NCBI RefSeq assembly: GCF_007115095.1
Contig: NZ_SULH01000003.1
Span: 1-64,000, forward strand
DNA length: 64,000 nucleotides
Direction: 5' to 3'
Source of the DNA: Levilactobacillus enshiensis
GTDB lineage: Bacteria; Bacillota; Bacilli; Lactobacillales; Lactobacillaceae
Below the pieces are notes generated by a model that made no database searches, was not told where the DNA came from, and worked only from the letters and a program-made list of their open reading frames with translations. Both the position numbers and the translations under genes were made by a program. Below, one piece after another: positions 16,308-24,732 of this stretch (position 1 is the first letter of the stretch; the number at the start of each line of letters is the position of its first letter).

Positions 16308-17390
16308 ATGAAAATTGATCCCGTATTAGCACAATCCATCGTCAACAAAATGATGGCTCAGATTCCATACAACGTTAACATGATGGATGAACACGGTTAC
16401 GTCATTGCTAGCGGTGACGAGACCCGCATCAATACCCTGCATGTCGGGGCTCTTGATGCAATCGAGCAAAAGAAAACGCTCCCAATGGCCAAATCCTTTG
16501 GGCAACATGGCCAACCGGGGATCAACATGCCCATCTTCTTTGATAAGGAGATTGTGGGTGTGATTGGTATCACGGGTGATCCCGAAAAGGTTACCCCACT
16601 CGCCTCCCTGCTCCGTGTTGCCACAGAACTCCTACTAAGCCAGAACCAGAACAACTTGCGCGAAAAGAAGAAGGAAACTGCGCTCAATCGTTTCCTTTAC
16701 CAGTGGTCACAAGTCACTGACCATATTGAGAATAAAACGGACCTGTTGTTAGAGGCCAGTCAATTGGGAATCGATATTCTCAAAGAACGCACAGCGATTG
16801 CAGTACAATTAAAGACTCTGCCCATGAATCTACTGGATCCAACCGATTTCCAAATCTCCCTGTCCGCTAGCACGGTCATCGTTCTCACCCGCCAGGCCGT
16901 TACTATCGACCGTTTCACGAATTACTGTCAGAAAAAAAAGATTGGCTTAGGCATCGGTTTGCCCAATACCAACATTGGCCTCTCTGTCAACCAAGCGCTG
17001 CAAACGCTCCGCATCAGTAATGTTTTCAATCGACCAGATCAGATTAACTACAGTCAGGTCGCCTTTATTGACACGTTGCTCAGCAGTCACCTTTCACTAA
17101 CTCCCATCGTCGAAAAGTTTCAAGACGCCAATGGTAGCGAATCCGGGAGTGACTTAATCCAAACGTTGGGCATGTACATTCGCCACAGTGGCAATATGGT
17201 TCAGACCGCCAAGGCCATGCACATTCACCGCAACACATTAGGCTACCGGCTCAGCAAAATTAAAGAAGACTTTGACCTCGATCCGCACAATACGATTGAG
17301 CTCTTCGAACTTTACTTGGGTTACCTGTACTTCAAAGATGCTAGTTACCATCATAACTTGAAGAAACCCGCTGCATCGGGCGTTAATTAA
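16308..17390 (+). CDS. cdaR: CdaR-type sugar diacid regulator
   Basis: A 360-residue activator of the CdaR/PucR type. The N-terminal diacid recognition domain begins MKIDPVLAQSIVNKMM and includes HVGALDAIEQKKTLP. The C-terminus carries the PucR helix-turn-helix with NMVQTAKAMHIHRNTLGYRL. The start at 16308 is chosen because the domain begins there and AAGTAGG precedes it; the longer frame would add a hydrophobic stretch foreign to the family. It lies between the divergent carrier operon and the second gudD and probably activates both in response to glucarate, galactarate or glycerate. Confidence 0.82.
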   Translation: MKIDPVLAQSIVNKMMAQIPYNVNMMDEHGYVIASGDETRINTLHVGALDAIEQKKTLPMAKSFGQHGQPGINMPIFFDKEIVGVIGITGDPEKVTPLASLLRVATELLLSQNQNNLREKKKETALNRFLYQWSQVTDHIENKTDLLLEASQLGIDILKERTAIAVQLKTLPMNLLDPTDFQISLSASTVIVLTRQAVTIDRFTNYCQKKKIGLGIGLPNTNIGLSVNQALQTLRISNVFNRPDQINYSQVAFIDTLLSSHLSLTPIVEKFQDANGSESGSDLIQTLGMYIRHSGNMVQTAKAMHIHRNTLGYRLSKIKEDFDLDPHNTIELFELYLGYLYFKDASYHHNLKKPAASGVN

Positions 17391-17455
17391 TAATTCGACC
17401 AGGTTGCACAAGGAATAACTGTCAATCCTGTTAATTTGACTGATCATTCTTGATA

Positions 17456-17469
17456 ATTAAGCGCTTACA
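17456..17469 (+). promoter_or_regulatory. candidate cre site before second gudD
   Basis: The sequence ATTAAGCGCTTACA matches 12 of 14 consensus positions, failing only at the first two. It overlaps the likely promoter region 33 bp before the gudD copy 2 start. Confidence 0.45.
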
Positions 17470-17501
17470 ATGGAATTAAACTTTGTGAGGAGCTGTTCAA
17501 A

Positions 17502-18842
17502 ATGGTCGTTATTCCAAAAGTTACTGATGTCCAAGTCATTCCCGTCGCTGGTTACGATAGCATGTTGCTGACCCTTAGTGGCGCTCACTATCCTTATTTC
17601 ACTAGAAATATCGTGATTATTACTGATGATTCTGGAAACCGTGGTATCGGTGAAATTCACGGTGGTGATGTCATTACCAAGTCTCTGAATTCGTTCAAAT
17701 CAATTATCATTGGTCGACCAATTACGGAATACCGCGCCATTTTGAACGACATGAAGCGTCAGGTCGCTCATCCGGATGCCGACAAAGGGGCTGGTATTCA
17801 GCAACTAAATATCAGCAATCTCCAATATGTTGTGCACGCCGAAGCCGCCGTTGAGTGTGCGTTACTCGATCTGTACGGCAAGTTTGTCAATCTTCCCATG
17901 TGTGATGTCATCGGTTCCGGTCGTCAACGCGATGCGGTCGAAATGTTAGGGTATCTCTTCTACATTGGAGATTACACCCAGACAGACCTACCTTACATTC
18001 AAAATGACGACAACTCTGACGCTTGGGGCAAATTACGGCGTAAACCAACGCTAACTGTCGCGGGAATCGTTGAACAAGCCAAAGCCATGCAGGATCGTTA
18101 TGGCTTCCGGTGTTTCAAACTCAAGGGTGGCGTCTTAGATGGTGCTGAAGAAATGAAGGCCGTCAAAGCCTTGCATGAAGCCTTTCCTGACGCACGAATC
18201 AACCTTGATCCAAACGGTGCTTGGACGCTTGATGAAGCCGTCAAACTCACTAAAGAGTACGGTGACGCCTTAACTTACGCCGAAGATCCTTGTGGGCCAG
18301 AAAACGGGTTCTCTGGTCGTGAAGTCCTTAGCTTTTATCAAAATGCGACCCATAAGCCAGTGGCCACTAACATGATTGCCACCGACTGGAAACAACTTTA
18401 CCCAACGCTCCTCATGAAGTCTGTCGACATTGTCTTGGCCGACCCGCACTTCTGGGGCATCGAAGGTAGTCTCCGAGTTGCCAGCATCTTAAATGATTGG
18501 GGATTAACCTGGGGGTCTCATTCCAATAACCACTTCGATATTACGTTAGCGTTGTATGCACAGGTCGCCGCAGCTGCGCCTGGCAATATCACCCCAATTG
18601 ACACCCACTTCGTTTGGCAAGATGGGCAACAATTGTGTGACAACGCCTTGAACATTAGAAACGGTGAAATTGCAATCCCTAAGCGTCCCGGCCTGGGTAT
18701 CGACATCAATGATACGAAATTAGCCGCAGCTCATGAACTTTACGAACGACTCAGTTTCCATGGTCGTGATGACGCCAAGGCCATGCAGTACCTGATTCCA
18801 CACTGGACCTTTGATCCAAAGACCCCAACGCTATTACACTAA
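17502..18842 (+). CDS. gudD: glucarate dehydratase, copy 2
   Basis: A 446-residue paralogue of the gene at 11818 and a full-length enolase-superfamily aldarate dehydratase. The catalytic set is complete (FKLKGGV, LDPNGAW, AEDPCG, ATNM, SNNHFD, PIDTHF), so it is not an obviously dead copy such as E. coli GudX is thought to be. It follows cdaR by 111 bp and has its own upstream cre-like site and its own terminator. GAGGAG precedes the ATG. A distinct aldarate specificity (for example L-idarate or galactarate) or a regulatory role is possible; neither can be decided from sequence. Confidence 0.85.
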   Translation: MVVIPKVTDVQVIPVAGYDSMLLTLSGAHYPYFTRNIVIITDDSGNRGIGEIHGGDVITKSLNSFKSIIIGRPITEYRAILNDMKRQVAHPDADKGAGIQQLNISNLQYVVHAEAAVECALLDLYGKFVNLPMCDVIGSGRQRDAVEMLGYLFYIGDYTQTDLPYIQNDDNSDAWGKLRRKPTLTVAGIVEQAKAMQDRYGFRCFKLKGGVLDGAEEMKAVKALHEAFPDARINLDPNGAWTLDEAVKLTKEYGDALTYAEDPCGPENGFSGREVLSFYQNATHKPVATNMIATDWKQLYPTLLMKSVDIVLADPHFWGIEGSLRVASILNDWGLTWGSHSNNHFDITLALYAQVAAAAPGNITPIDTHFVWQDGQQLCDNALNIRNGEIAIPKRPGLGIDINDTKLAAAHELYERLSFHGRDDAKAMQYLIPHWTFDPKTPTLLH

Positions 18843-18853
18843 GATTACACACA

Positions 18854-18895
18854 AAACCGTCTCAACTGCTTACATGTGGTTGGGACGGCTTTTTT
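18854..18895 (+). terminator. terminator of gudD copy 2
   Basis: AACCGTCTCAAC pairs with GTTGGGACGGCT and is followed by a T-run. Confidence 0.85.
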
Positions 18896-19298
18896 AGTGC
18901 TGACTATTTCTCCGTAAACACGATTGGCGTCACCCATTAGTTTCTCCCATCTATTAGTCCTAATTAAAATCACCAGACACATCTCACCATAATTGCTCAC
19001 GAGATTAGGTCGTTAATATTCTTATTTATCATATGATATAATCCAAAATTATATCGTGATTCATACCAAACTACCTGATTTCTTCGCCACCTGAATCCTT
19101 TGATGCTCGGCCCCAAAATACCGATCAACTAGTCACATCCACCTGCTCGTCACCCAATCAAGCACTTTAAAATAACCCGCAGCTTATCGTTTCATTCCTT
19201 GATTTCACAATTTCATCACATTCTTTTCGTTAAAATATCGAAATTTGTTAACATAACTAATTTATATGAAGTGTATATTGTAGCTGTTACATACTTTT
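18896..19298. other. non-coding leader region before sulfotransferase
   Basis: This AT-rich stretch of about 400 bp has no gene I can support. A plus-strand frame from 19199 is judged a chance frame. It probably holds the promoter and a long 5' leader of the arylsulfotransferase gene. Confidence 0.5.
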
Positions 19299-19336
19299 GG
19301 GGCGTACTGGGACTTAGGACCAGTGCCCCCTTTTTT
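19299..19336 (+). promoter_or_regulatory. terminator-like attenuator in leader
   Basis: GGGGC and ACTGG pair with CCAGT and GCCCC (two-base bulge on the left), followed by a run of six T. It ends only about 10 bp before the AAGGAG ribosome site of the sulfotransferase gene, while the upstream gene already has a terminator 400 bp earlier. That position points to conditional termination. No known aptamer was recognised upstream. Confidence 0.55.
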
Positions 19337-19361
19337 ACTATTTTTGAAGGAGATGGCTCAT

Positions 19362-21053
19362 TTGCAATTCAAACACCCCCGGTTGATTACGCTTGCCGTA
19401 GCCTTCCTCGCAATTCTGACGGTTGGACTCGCTGGTTGTTCCTCGAGTAAGGCGTCATCGTCAAGTTACAAGGTCAAGAACAACAAGGTCGCGCTCAGTA
19501 CCGCCCAGATCAAGAAAAACCTGGACACCAAGATCATCACAACGCGGCAAGACACGCAGAAGAGTTTGACAGCCACCTATAAATCTGCCGCCCAAAACGA
19601 CAGCTACACGCTGAGCAATCCCTACGTCAAGGTCAACCCATACAAGTCTTCCCCACTATCCGCATTAGTTATCTTCAAAACTAGTGAAGCGGTTAAAGTT
19701 ACCTACACCGTCGTCGGCAAGACAGACAAGACGTCCATCACCAACACCGTCAACGGCGGCTACACCAAGACCCATCAAGTCCCCGTCGTTGGCTTGTACG
19801 CTGACTACAGCAATCAGGTCAAGATTACCGCCACCACCAAGAACGGCAAGACGACCACGCAGACGCTGACCCTAAAGACCAGTGCCCTGCCAAAATACAT
19901 CAAGGACGCCACCATCACCACGAAAAATGTCAAGAAGTCTAAAATGAACATTGGCAAGAACAAATTAACCATCGTCAATCGGACCACGAAGCAGCCCTTT
20001 GCCATCGACGCTGACGGTGCCGTTCGTTGGTACGACACGAACTATTCCCAACACACCATCGAACAGTGGTCCAACGGGCACATCATGATTCTTTCTAAGA
20101 AAAATGTCGACTCCGACGTGTATAACGATTTAATTGAAACCGACTACCTCGGCCGCGTTTACCAAGAATACGGGTTCGCCAACAAGACCAGCAGTACCGA
20201 TGGTGGGGTCGAGACCACCGTCATTCACCATGACCTGGTCGAACTTCCCAACCACAACCTGTTAGCAACCGTTTCTGACGGCTCGAAATACAAGGAAGAC
20301 ACGCTGATCGAAGTGTCTCATAAGACTGGAAAAATCGTCAAAGTCATCGACATGAAGAAGATTTTGCCAAAATCCATGTGGGCGAAATACCAAAAGGGAT
20401 CCGATGGCAAGATCGACTGGCTGCATAACAATGCTGTGGATTATGACAAGAACGACAATTTCATCGTCCTTTCCAACCGCAACCAAGATTTAACGTTGAA
20501 GCTAGATTACAAGACCAACCACATCAAATGGCTCTACAGTGGCAAGAAGAAATCCAGCTGGCCTAAGGCTTACCGCAAGTACGTGCTGACGCCAACCAAG
20601 GGCACCATTACGACCGGTGGCCAACACGGGTTGTACCTCCTGAACAATGGTGGTCACAACACCGCCAGCAGCGAAGATTTCATTCTCTACGACAACAACA
20701 TTGACGTGACCAACGGTGATAAAGCCACGTCTGGCAAGTATTCCCAAGCCGTTAAATACCACGTCAACACCAAGAACATGACCATCACCTCAACCTGGTC
20801 TTACGGCAAGACACTCGGCAAGGCCAACTTCACCAGTGTCATTGGTTACGCCGAGCAACAGAGTAATGGCAACGTGCTGATCGACTTTGGCTTCAAGGCC
20901 GGTGGCCAACAGAGTAACATCATTGAAGTCACGAAGAGCGGCGAACAGGTCTTCAACGCGACCATGAAAAACGCAGCGGCTAAAGCCTACGCTTACCGTG
21001 CATACCGGGTACCGTTCTACGCTTCTAGTTACGTCTTTGACGCGACGAAATAG
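19362..21053 (+). CDS. arylsulfotransferase-like lipoprotein
   Basis: A 563-residue protein of the arylsulfotransferase (ASST) family, which moves sulfate between phenolic compounds without PAPS. The signal peptide ends in the lipobox LAGC, so the protein is anchored outside the membrane. A serine-rich linker, an N-terminal beta-sandwich domain and a beta-propeller follow. Family-like segments are IHHDLVELPNHNLL and WLHNNAVDYDKNDNFIVLS. TTG at 19362 is chosen as start because AAGGAG lies 9 bp before it; the in-frame ATG at 19353 directly abuts AAGGAG. Catalytic histidine candidates are present, but activity in this group is uncertain. Confidence 0.72.
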   Translation: MQFKHPRLITLAVAFLAILTVGLAGCSSSKASSSSYKVKNNKVALSTAQIKKNLDTKIITTRQDTQKSLTATYKSAAQNDSYTLSNPYVKVNPYKSSPLSALVIFKTSEAVKVTYTVVGKTDKTSITNTVNGGYTKTHQVPVVGLYADYSNQVKITATTKNGKTTTQTLTLKTSALPKYIKDATITTKNVKKSKMNIGKNKLTIVNRTTKQPFAIDADGAVRWYDTNYSQHTIEQWSNGHIMILSKKNVDSDVYNDLIETDYLGRVYQEYGFANKTSSTDGGVETTVIHHDLVELPNHNLLATVSDGSKYKEDTLIEVSHKTGKIVKVIDMKKILPKSMWAKYQKGSDGKIDWLHNNAVDYDKNDNFIVLSNRNQDLTLKLDYKTNHIKWLYSGKKKSSWPKAYRKYVLTPTKGTITTGGQHGLYLLNNGGHNTASSEDFILYDNNIDVTNGDKATSGKYSQAVKYHVNTKNMTITSTWSYGKTLGKANFTSVIGYAEQQSNGNVLIDFGFKAGGQQSNIIEVTKSGEQVFNATMKNAAAKAYAYRAYRVPFYASSYVFDATK

Positions 21054-21094
21054 GCCGCCTTACTGCTCACCAAGTTTGATCTAAAACATAACGC

Positions 21095-21146
21095 AATCGG
21101 CTTTTTCAGAATCTTAGCGGTTCTGGAAAAGCCGATTTTGTTTTTG
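21095..21146 (+). terminator. terminator of the sulfotransferase gene
   Basis: AATCGGCTTTTTCAGAATC pairs with GGTTCTGGAAAAGCCGATT, followed by TTGTTTTTG. It leads directly into palindromic element copy 2. Confidence 0.75.
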
Positions 21147-21153
21147 TCGAAAC

Positions 21154-21265
21154 TTGAGCCACCAAACAGTTTATTGCGCTTAACTCGAGAACAGAAATTA
21201 TGCCAAGACCAGGCATCCCCCAGTTTTCACGTTAATGTTCGCAAACTAGCCACCTGCTGCCCCAC
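21154..21265 (+). repeat. palindromic intergenic element, copy 2
   Basis: It is preceded by GTCGAAAC and has the constant blocks GCGCTTAAC and GTTAATG. The inner arm is GAGAACAG, then an apical hairpin with TTATGCC. It is more degenerate than copies 1 and 6. It follows the terminator of the sulfotransferase gene in the same direction. Confidence 0.7.
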
Positions 21266-21282
21266 TCTTTTGATATCCGATT

Positions 21283-21296
21283 GGTAAGCGCTGTCA
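21283..21296 (+). promoter_or_regulatory. cre site overlapping rih promoter
   Basis: GGTAAGCGCTGTCA matches 13 of 14 cre positions. It overlaps a possible -35 (TTGGTA at 21281-21286), with TAAACT 18 bp further on, so CcpA binding should repress the nucleoside hydrolase gene. Confidence 0.5.
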
Positions 21297-21411
21297 TTTT
21301 CAGGTAAACTGAAGCTAGTAAGTTGGCATCTTGGCCGCGTCTTCGTTGATATCCTGATCAATTATTGACTGGCTAAATGTCGACCCAATCCATTCCAGAG
21401 GAGTGTTTGAC

Positions 21412-22344
21412 TTGAAAAAAATTATTTTAGACTGTGATCCTGGCCATGACGATGCCATCGCGTTGATGCTGGCGCTCGCCAATCCCGAAATCGACCTACT
21501 CGCGGTGACCACCTCGGCTGGGAACCAGACGCCGGAGAAGACGCTGAACAACGCGATGCGCCTCCTGACACTGATGCACCATCAGGAGATTCCAGTCGCC
21601 GGTGGGAACCGGACGCCACTGTTAAAGCCGCTCGAAACGGCTGGGAATGTTCATGGCAAGTCCGGCCTCGATGGTGCCGAGTTACCCGATCCCGATTTTG
21701 CCGTCCAGGATATGACTGCCATCGAACTCATCGCCAAGACCTTGCGGGAGAGCACCGACCCCGTCACACTGGTCGTCACTGGCCCCATGACCAACGCCGC
21801 CCTCTTTTTACGCGTGTATCCTGAACTCAAGACCAAGATCGACCGTATCGTCTACATGGGCGGTGCCATGGGCTTAGGCAACTGGACACCGTCCGTTGAG
21901 TTCAACATTTACGTCGACCCCGAGGCCGCGAAAATTGTAATGAACGCCGGCATTCCCCTCACGATGGCTCCGCTAAACGTGACGCACAAGGCCCAGATCC
22001 TCAAACCAGAGATCGAAGCCATCGGTCAGATTGACAATCCCGTCGCGCACGCCTTTTACGGTCTCCTGAACTTCTTTGAGCTCTACCATGAAAATCCCAA
22101 ATGGGGCTTCAAAGGCGCACCACTTCACGATCCTTGTACGATTGCTTGGCTCCTGCATCCCGAGATGTTCAAGAGTGATCTGATGAACGTTGACGTGGAG
22201 ACCCAAGGCGAGTTGGTTCGCGGTGAAACCGTCTGCGACTACTATGAACTCACCGGCAAACCCAAGAACACCGATGTCCTCCTCGATATCGACCGTCCCG
22301 CCTTTATTCAGTTGATCACGGATTCTTTAAAGACATTTAATTAA
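21412..22344 (+). CDS. inosine-uridine-type nucleoside hydrolase
   Basis: A 310-residue ribonucleoside hydrolase that splits nucleosides into base and ribose. The calcium-binding N-terminal motif [12 protein letters not shown] is intact, as are [10 protein letters not shown], the VYMGGA segment and the C-terminal HDPCTIA. TTG at 21412 is chosen as start because AGGAG lies 8 bp before it; the in-frame GTG at 21403 overlaps that site. It is monocistronic with a cre site upstream and a terminator downstream. Purine or pyrimidine preference is not readable. Confidence 0.88.
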   Translation: MKKIILDCDPGHDDAIALMLALANPEIDLLAVTTSAGNQTPEKTLNNAMRLLTLMHHQEIPVAGGNRTPLLKPLETAGNVHGKSGLDGAELPDPDFAVQDMTAIELIAKTLRESTDPVTLVVTGPMTNAALFLRVYPELKTKIDRIVYMGGAMGLGNWTPSVEFNIYVDPEAAKIVMNAGIPLTMAPLNVTHKAQILKPEIEAIGQIDNPVAHAFYGLLNFFELYHENPKWGFKGAPLHDPCTIAWLLHPEMFKSDLMNVDVETQGELVRGETVCDYYELTGKPKNTDVLLDIDRPAFIQLITDSLKTFN

Positions 22345-22355
22345 CGCTAGAAACT

Positions 22356-22397
22356 GCGTCACCACTACGGTTAACCCCGTTCAGTGGTGGCGTTTTT
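22356..22397 (+). terminator. terminator of the nucleoside hydrolase gene
   Basis: CGTCACCACT pairs with AGTGGTGGCG and is followed by TTTTTT. Confidence 0.8.
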
Positions 22398-22470
22398 TAG
22401 TAACGTGGTTTCCCGCAATATAAATTACGCTATACTAAATGGACAAAATATGTCGCCGAGGTGAACAAAA

Positions 22471-23151
22471 TTGAGACAGCAAGCTTACCCCGCCCACGAA
22501 CAACTTTTGTTCGGCAGCGGACTTACTATGGTGGCCGGTGCACTAGATGCCTACTCCTACTTGGAGCACGGTGAAGTCTTTGCCGGCCTGCAAACGGGGA
22601 ACCTCATCCTCTTGGGAATCAACTTAGGAAAATTACAAGTGGCCGTCGTCGGTCGCTATCTGACGGCGATGATTGCCTTCATGGTGGGCACCATGATGAT
22701 TCGTGGCCTGCAACATTTACTAGAAAAGAAAGTGGGCCATCTGCAGACTACGGTGCTCTGGATCGAGTTAGTCTTGCTGATCAGTGTTGCCATCACAACC
22801 AGCATCTTACCGGACATCGCCATAACGGCCCTCTTATCTTTAACGGCAGCCGCAGAACTCCAGGCCTTTCGTCAATTAAAGGGCACGCCCTTCACGCCAC
22901 TCATGATGACGGGCAACTTCCGCACACTCGCCGAATCTCTGTTCGACGGCATCCGGTACCGCGACCGGGCCGCCCGCACCAAGGCGACCGATACGCTAAC
23001 CGTTATGGGCAGCTTCGCGTTAGGCGCCGCCATCGTGGGTATGCTTTCCAAAACGTTACGCGGGTTCACCGTCATAATTCCAATTATTATTGTAATCGCC
23101 CTAATCGTTTGGCTCCGCCAGCAGACGCAACAGCGCCGGTGGAAACATTAA
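22471..23151 (+). CDS. DUF1275 (YoaK-like) membrane protein
   Basis: A 226-residue inner-membrane protein of the DUF1275/YoaK family, with about six hydrophobic helices. The family motif GALDAYSYLEHGEVFAGLQT occupies residues 22-41, followed by the GN(L)ILLG turn. The function of the family is not established; some members sit near transport or stress genes. The start codon is TTG at 22471 with GAGGTG upstream. It appears to be a single gene between the rih terminator and a palindromic element. Confidence 0.8.
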   Translation: MRQQAYPAHEQLLFGSGLTMVAGALDAYSYLEHGEVFAGLQTGNLILLGINLGKLQVAVVGRYLTAMIAFMVGTMMIRGLQHLLEKKVGHLQTTVLWIELVLLISVAITTSILPDIAITALLSLTAAAELQAFRQLKGTPFTPLMMTGNFRTLAESLFDGIRYRDRAARTKATDTLTVMGSFALGAAIVGMLSKTLRGFTVIIPIIIVIALIVWLRQQTQQRRWKH

Positions 23152-23170
23152 GAAATTAGTTTAAAATAGA

Positions 23171-23271
23171 GTGGTTAGTTTGCGAGCATTAACGTGAGAA
23201 CCGGCGTTATGCCTGGTCTTGGCATAAGTTCTGTTTTCGGGTTAAGCGCAGCAAACTGCCTGGTGGCGCAC
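23171..23271 (-). repeat. palindromic intergenic element, copy 3
   Basis: This copy is in minus orientation, with GAAACGTG at its start (the plus strand reads CACGTTTC). It keeps GGTTAAGCGC, CATTAACGTG and the inner TTATGCC arm. About ten bases of the outer arm (the part equivalent to GCCATCAGGC) are missing, so the outer helix cannot form fully. On the minus strand it follows the hairpin at 23299 and, further back, the tRNA-Gln terminator. Confidence 0.7.
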
Positions 23272-23298
23272 GTTTCAACACGATAATGGTAAAAATAA

Positions 23299-23357
23299 AA
23301 TCAGTTTTTTCAGAAGAAAATGGCGGCGTCTAGCCACTCTTCTGAAAAAGCTGATTT
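23299..23357 (-). terminator. terminator-like hairpin next to copy 3
   Basis: AATCAGTTTTTTCAGAAGA pairs with TCTTCTGAAAAAGCTGATT. A similar hairpin precedes element copies 1 and 2, so it seems to travel with the repeat. The 23152-23493 gap holds nothing else. Confidence 0.6.
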
Positions 23358-23449
23358 TTGAGTTATGTCACAGATTCTTCTTGTGTTCTTGGGCACTACT
23401 CCGCCTAGAATCGATTACCACCCTTTATCGCAATCGCTTTAACGGCAAC

Positions 23450-23477
23450 AAAAAAGGAACGAGACCAGCTCGTTCCT
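23450..23477 (-). terminator. terminator of tRNA-Gln
   Basis: On the minus strand AGGAACGAG pairs with CTCGTTCCT and is followed by six T. Confidence 0.85.
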
Positions 23478-23493
23478 TCCTGTAAACCTCTGA

Positions 23494-23565
23494 TTGGGCT
23501 AGCTGGGTTCGAACCAGCGCATCACGGGATCAAAACCCGTTGCCTTACCACTTGGCTATAGCCCA
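23494..23565 (-). tRNA. trnQ: tRNA-Gln (anticodon TTG)
   Basis: A full cloverleaf is visible: acceptor TGGGCTA with TAGCCCA, anticodon arm ACGGG and CCCGT around TTTTGAT, and T arm GCTGG with the TTCGAAC loop and CCAGC. The discriminator is A, and CCA is not encoded. The gene stands alone with its own promoter and terminator. Confidence 0.95.
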
Positions 23566-23598
23566 AGAATTCGGTCATTACTGACCCAACAGGATATA

Positions 23599-23628
23599 AT
23601 TTTAGCATTACCCTCTAGGTGAATGCAA
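23599..23628 (-). promoter_or_regulatory. promoter of tRNA-Gln
   Basis: The minus strand shows TTGCAT, an 18-bp spacer and TAAAAT, about 34 bp before the tRNA 5' end. Confidence 0.65.
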
Positions 23629-23717
23629 GTCCTTTTTGGGCAATTTTTCGGAAAAATATTTTACGACTAGCGTTAATAGTTGACGTTACCCGTATAAAAA
23701 CGCTACCATAAAATCTG

Positions 23718-23729
23718 TAAAACGTTTTA
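23718..23729. promoter_or_regulatory. LacI-type operator, autoregulatory
   Basis: TAAAACGTTTTA is a perfect palindrome with a central CG, typical of LacI-family sites. It lies 22 bp before the regulator start and fits self-repression. Confidence 0.55.
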
Positions 23730-23751
23730 AAAAATTGTGAGGTGAGTCCCT

Positions 23752-24732
23752 TTGTCCCAAAAACCAACGATCAAAGACGTGGCAAAAGCAGCCGGCGTCT
23801 CGGAAGCAACCGTTTCAAGGGCACTGAGTCACAGTCCCCGCGTCAAACGTGCCACCCGCCAGAAAGTTCAGGCAGTCGCTGACCAATTGGACTACCGACC
23901 AAACAGTCTCGCTCGCGGCATCCGGGTCAAGCAGACCCACACGCTCGGGATGATTATTCCAGACATTCTCAACGATTATTTCACCCAGTTAACCCGGGAA
24001 ATAGAGGACGCTGCGGCCCATTCCGGCTACGATGTCCTCATCATGAATACGGACGAAAGCCTCGCCAAGGAAGCCCACGCCCTGAATTTAATGCTTGAAA
24101 AACAGGTCGATGGCATCATCATCGCCAGTGCTGGCGGTCAAACCGATTACGCCAAAATTTTGGGCACTACGCCTGCGATCTTCGTTGACCGAATGCCCCC
24201 TGCTAACATTCGGACCCCCTATGATCGCGTCATCGTCGACAACGTCAAGGCCACCTGCCACATCGTTTCCCAGCTGTTAGCACAAGGGGCTACGCGTATC
24301 GGCATCATCAACAGTGCCGTCTCCTTTACCGCGACCGAACGGCTAGCTGGCTACCACCAAGCGCTGCACGACGGAGGGATCACCCCGGACAGCGCCATCG
24401 AGGTCGCCGCACGAACTGACAATAGCAACGTTCAACAGATGACCCGCCAGTTGGTGATCAATCAGAAATGTGATGGCCTCTTTGTTGGCGACAATACGAT
24501 TATGCAAGAAGTCCTCCGAAAATTGACTGCACTCAATCTACCAACTCTCCAGCTGGGCGGCTTCGACGATCAATTGTGGTTCGATTTTTTGCCACACCCC
24601 ATCGTCACGGCTCGACAACCGATCAAACAACTCGGCCAAACCGTGGTTACCCGTTTATTGGCGCACCTTGCTGACCCGCAACTCGCACCACAAGAGATTC
24701 GGCTGGACGCACAAATCATTACGCGACAGTAA
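23752..24732 (+). CDS. LacI-family transcriptional regulator
   Basis: A 326-residue repressor. The DNA-binding headpiece TIKDVAKAAGVSEATVSRAL is at residues 5-24, followed by the hinge, and then a periplasmic-binding-like effector domain (for example LGMIIPDILNDYF near residue 64). The start codon is TTG with GAGGTG upstream. No sugar operon is adjacent: the next gene is convergent and overlaps its end by 14 bp. Targets and ligand are therefore unknown. A palindromic operator in front suggests autoregulation. Confidence 0.82.
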   Translation: MSQKPTIKDVAKAAGVSEATVSRALSHSPRVKRATRQKVQAVADQLDYRPNSLARGIRVKQTHTLGMIIPDILNDYFTQLTREIEDAAAHSGYDVLIMNTDESLAKEAHALNLMLEKQVDGIIIASAGGQTDYAKILGTTPAIFVDRMPPANIRTPYDRVIVDNVKATCHIVSQLLAQGATRIGIINSAVSFTATERLAGYHQALHDGGITPDSAIEVAARTDNSNVQQMTRQLVINQKCDGLFVGDNTIMQEVLRKLTALNLPTLQLGGFDDQLWFDFLPHPIVTARQPIKQLGQTVVTRLLAHLADPQLAPQEIRLDAQIITRQ

